Origin: an uncultured Synechococcus sp. | GTDB taxonomy: Bacteria > Cyanobacteriota > Cyanobacteriia > PCC-6307 > Cyanobiaceae | Direction of reading: 5' to 3' | NCBI GenBank assembly: GCA_913050105.1 | Contig: CAJWZN010000068.1 | Coordinates: 1 to 6,785, forward strand | Length of the DNA stretch: 6,785 bases | Translations under genes and position numbers: made by a program | In this document: positions 6,144 to 6,785 of the stretch, piece by piece | How the letters are laid out: every line of letters begins with the position of its first letter | How positions within the stretch are numbered: the first letter of the stretch is position 1 | The notes under the pieces: generated by a model | What the model was told of the DNA's origin: nothing | The model's database searches: none | What the model saw: only the letters and a program-made list of their open reading frames with translations

Positions 6144-6785
6144 CAAACGCCTGGAGTTCGAGGGTGTTGAAATCCTTTGGAGCCTCGGCAGCGCAGTACG
6201 ACGCTTCCGCCGAGCTTCAACAGGAAATGGCATGGACACTGGCCAGACGCTGCCGGGATTCACCAATTCCCCGGGGACTGTGGGTGGACCTCGGCAGCGG
6301 TACCGGGCGCCTTGCTGATGCGATCGAACAGCAACACCCTGGGCAATCAGTGCTGCGTGTGGATGGCAGTGAAGCCATGCTGCGAACCCAGCGAAGCACT
6401 AGTCGAACCCTTCTTCACGACCTGAACGAGGCATTACCGAATTGGTCATCAGCTCCGGCACTCCTGTGCTCAAGCTTTGTTCTGCACTGGCTGCACACCC
6501 CACCGAACCGTTTGCGCAACTGGTATGACCAGCTCGCCCCCGATGGCTGGCTGGCACTCACTGTTCCTGTGGAAGGCAGTTTTGAACAATGGCATCAAGC
6601 CGCTGAGCGAGCCGGGGTCCCCTGCACCGCTCTTCCCTTCCCGCGGCTTGAACTGCTGCTTGCAGCCGTACCAACGCAGGCCGTGCGCTGGCAGCGCCTG
6701 GATTGCATCAGCCGCGTCGGCCGCCATCCATTGGAGCTGCTGCGCCCGATGATCAGAACCGGTGCCGACACCACCCCTTCAGCAG
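6140..6785 (+). CDS. bioC: Malonyl-ACP O-methyltransferase, 3' end outside window
   Basis: BioC is a SAM-dependent methyltransferase that methylates the free carboxyl of malonyl-ACP (or malonyl-CoA). This disguises it as a fatty-acid primer so that two elongation rounds give pimeloyl-ACP methyl ester. About 215 codons are in the window; E. coli BioC has 251, so perhaps 30-40 are missing. Visible features are the N-terminal FGASAAQYDASAELQQEM (13-30), close to the BioC pattern F..aA..YD..a.lQ; SAM-binding motif I VDLGSGTGRLA (49-59); the acidic Asp75 at the end of strand 2 that should bind the ribose hydroxyls; a strand-4 region ending SSFVLHWL, as in BioC/trans-aconitate methyltransferases; and APDGWLALTVP. 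The start ATG 6140-6142 overlaps the esterase TGA 6141-6143, so translation is probably coupled. The frame is open to the window edge. A generic class I methyltransferase is possible from fold alone, but operon context and the N-terminus favour BioC. Confidence 0.93.
   Translation, partial: MTNAWSSRVLKSFGASAAQYDASAELQQEMAWTLARRCRDSPIPRGLWVDLGSGTGRLADAIEQQHPGQSVLRVDGSEAMLRTQRSTSRTLLHDLNEALPNWSSAPALLCSSFVLHWLHTPPNRLRNWYDQLAPDGWLALTVPVEGSFEQWHQAAERAGVPCTALPFPRLELLLAAVPTQAVRWQRLDCISRVGRHPLELLRPMIRTGADTTPSA

Noticed and set aside
5580..6266. A 228-aa minus-strand frame under the esterase and bioC
   Set aside because: Antisense to two genes with clear catalytic motifs; its translation shows no family pattern.
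6177..6425. An 82-aa + strand frame at the right edge
   Set aside because: It lies out of frame inside bioC, whose frame is continuous from 6140 to the window end with clear methyltransferase motifs.

Overview
The window is about 6.8 kb, GC-rich and almost wholly coding. It looks like a core-genome segment of a marine picocyanobacterium (Synechococcus or Cyanobium type). This placement is inferred from three things: a BioK-like esterase inside a bioF-x-bioC biotin cluster, a cyanobacterial/plastid-type Ski2-like DSHCT helicase, and very tight gene packing. I see no RNA genes, insertion sequences, CRISPR arrays, phage genes or long repeats.

Layout from left to right: (1) the last 92 codons of a class II fumarase (fumC, +). 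(2) A 916-aa DSHCT-domain RNA helicase (-), whose stop codon lies 2 nt from the fumC stop. (3) A 92-nt divergent spacer. (4) A 74-aa hypothetical protein (+), whose last 26 nt overlap the end of (5), a sodium/bile-acid-symporter-family (BASS) transporter (-). (6) A 60-nt divergent spacer. (7) The start of a biotin operon on the + strand: bioF, a BioK-like pimeloyl-ACP methyl ester esterase, and bioC, which runs off the right edge. Each junction in the operon is a 4-nt ATGA stop/start overlap.

The three biotin genes fit one pathway. BioC methylates malonyl-ACP so that the fatty-acid synthesis machinery can extend it. The esterase removes the methyl group from pimeloyl-ACP methyl ester. BioF condenses pimeloyl-ACP with L-alanine to give 8-amino-7-oxononanoate (KAPA). 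Genes for the next steps (bioD, bioA) would be expected beyond the right edge but cannot be seen. The BASS transporter is divergent from bioF across a spacer short enough for shared control, but nothing in the sequence identifies its substrate.

I found no strong evidence of an undescribed system. The items most worth checking are the atypical nucleophile elbow (Cys-His-Ser-Leu-Gly) of the BioK-like esterase and its coupling to both neighbours, the unexplained 74-aa protein with its convergent overlap, the link between the BASS transporter and bioF, and small palindromes in the two divergent spacers.
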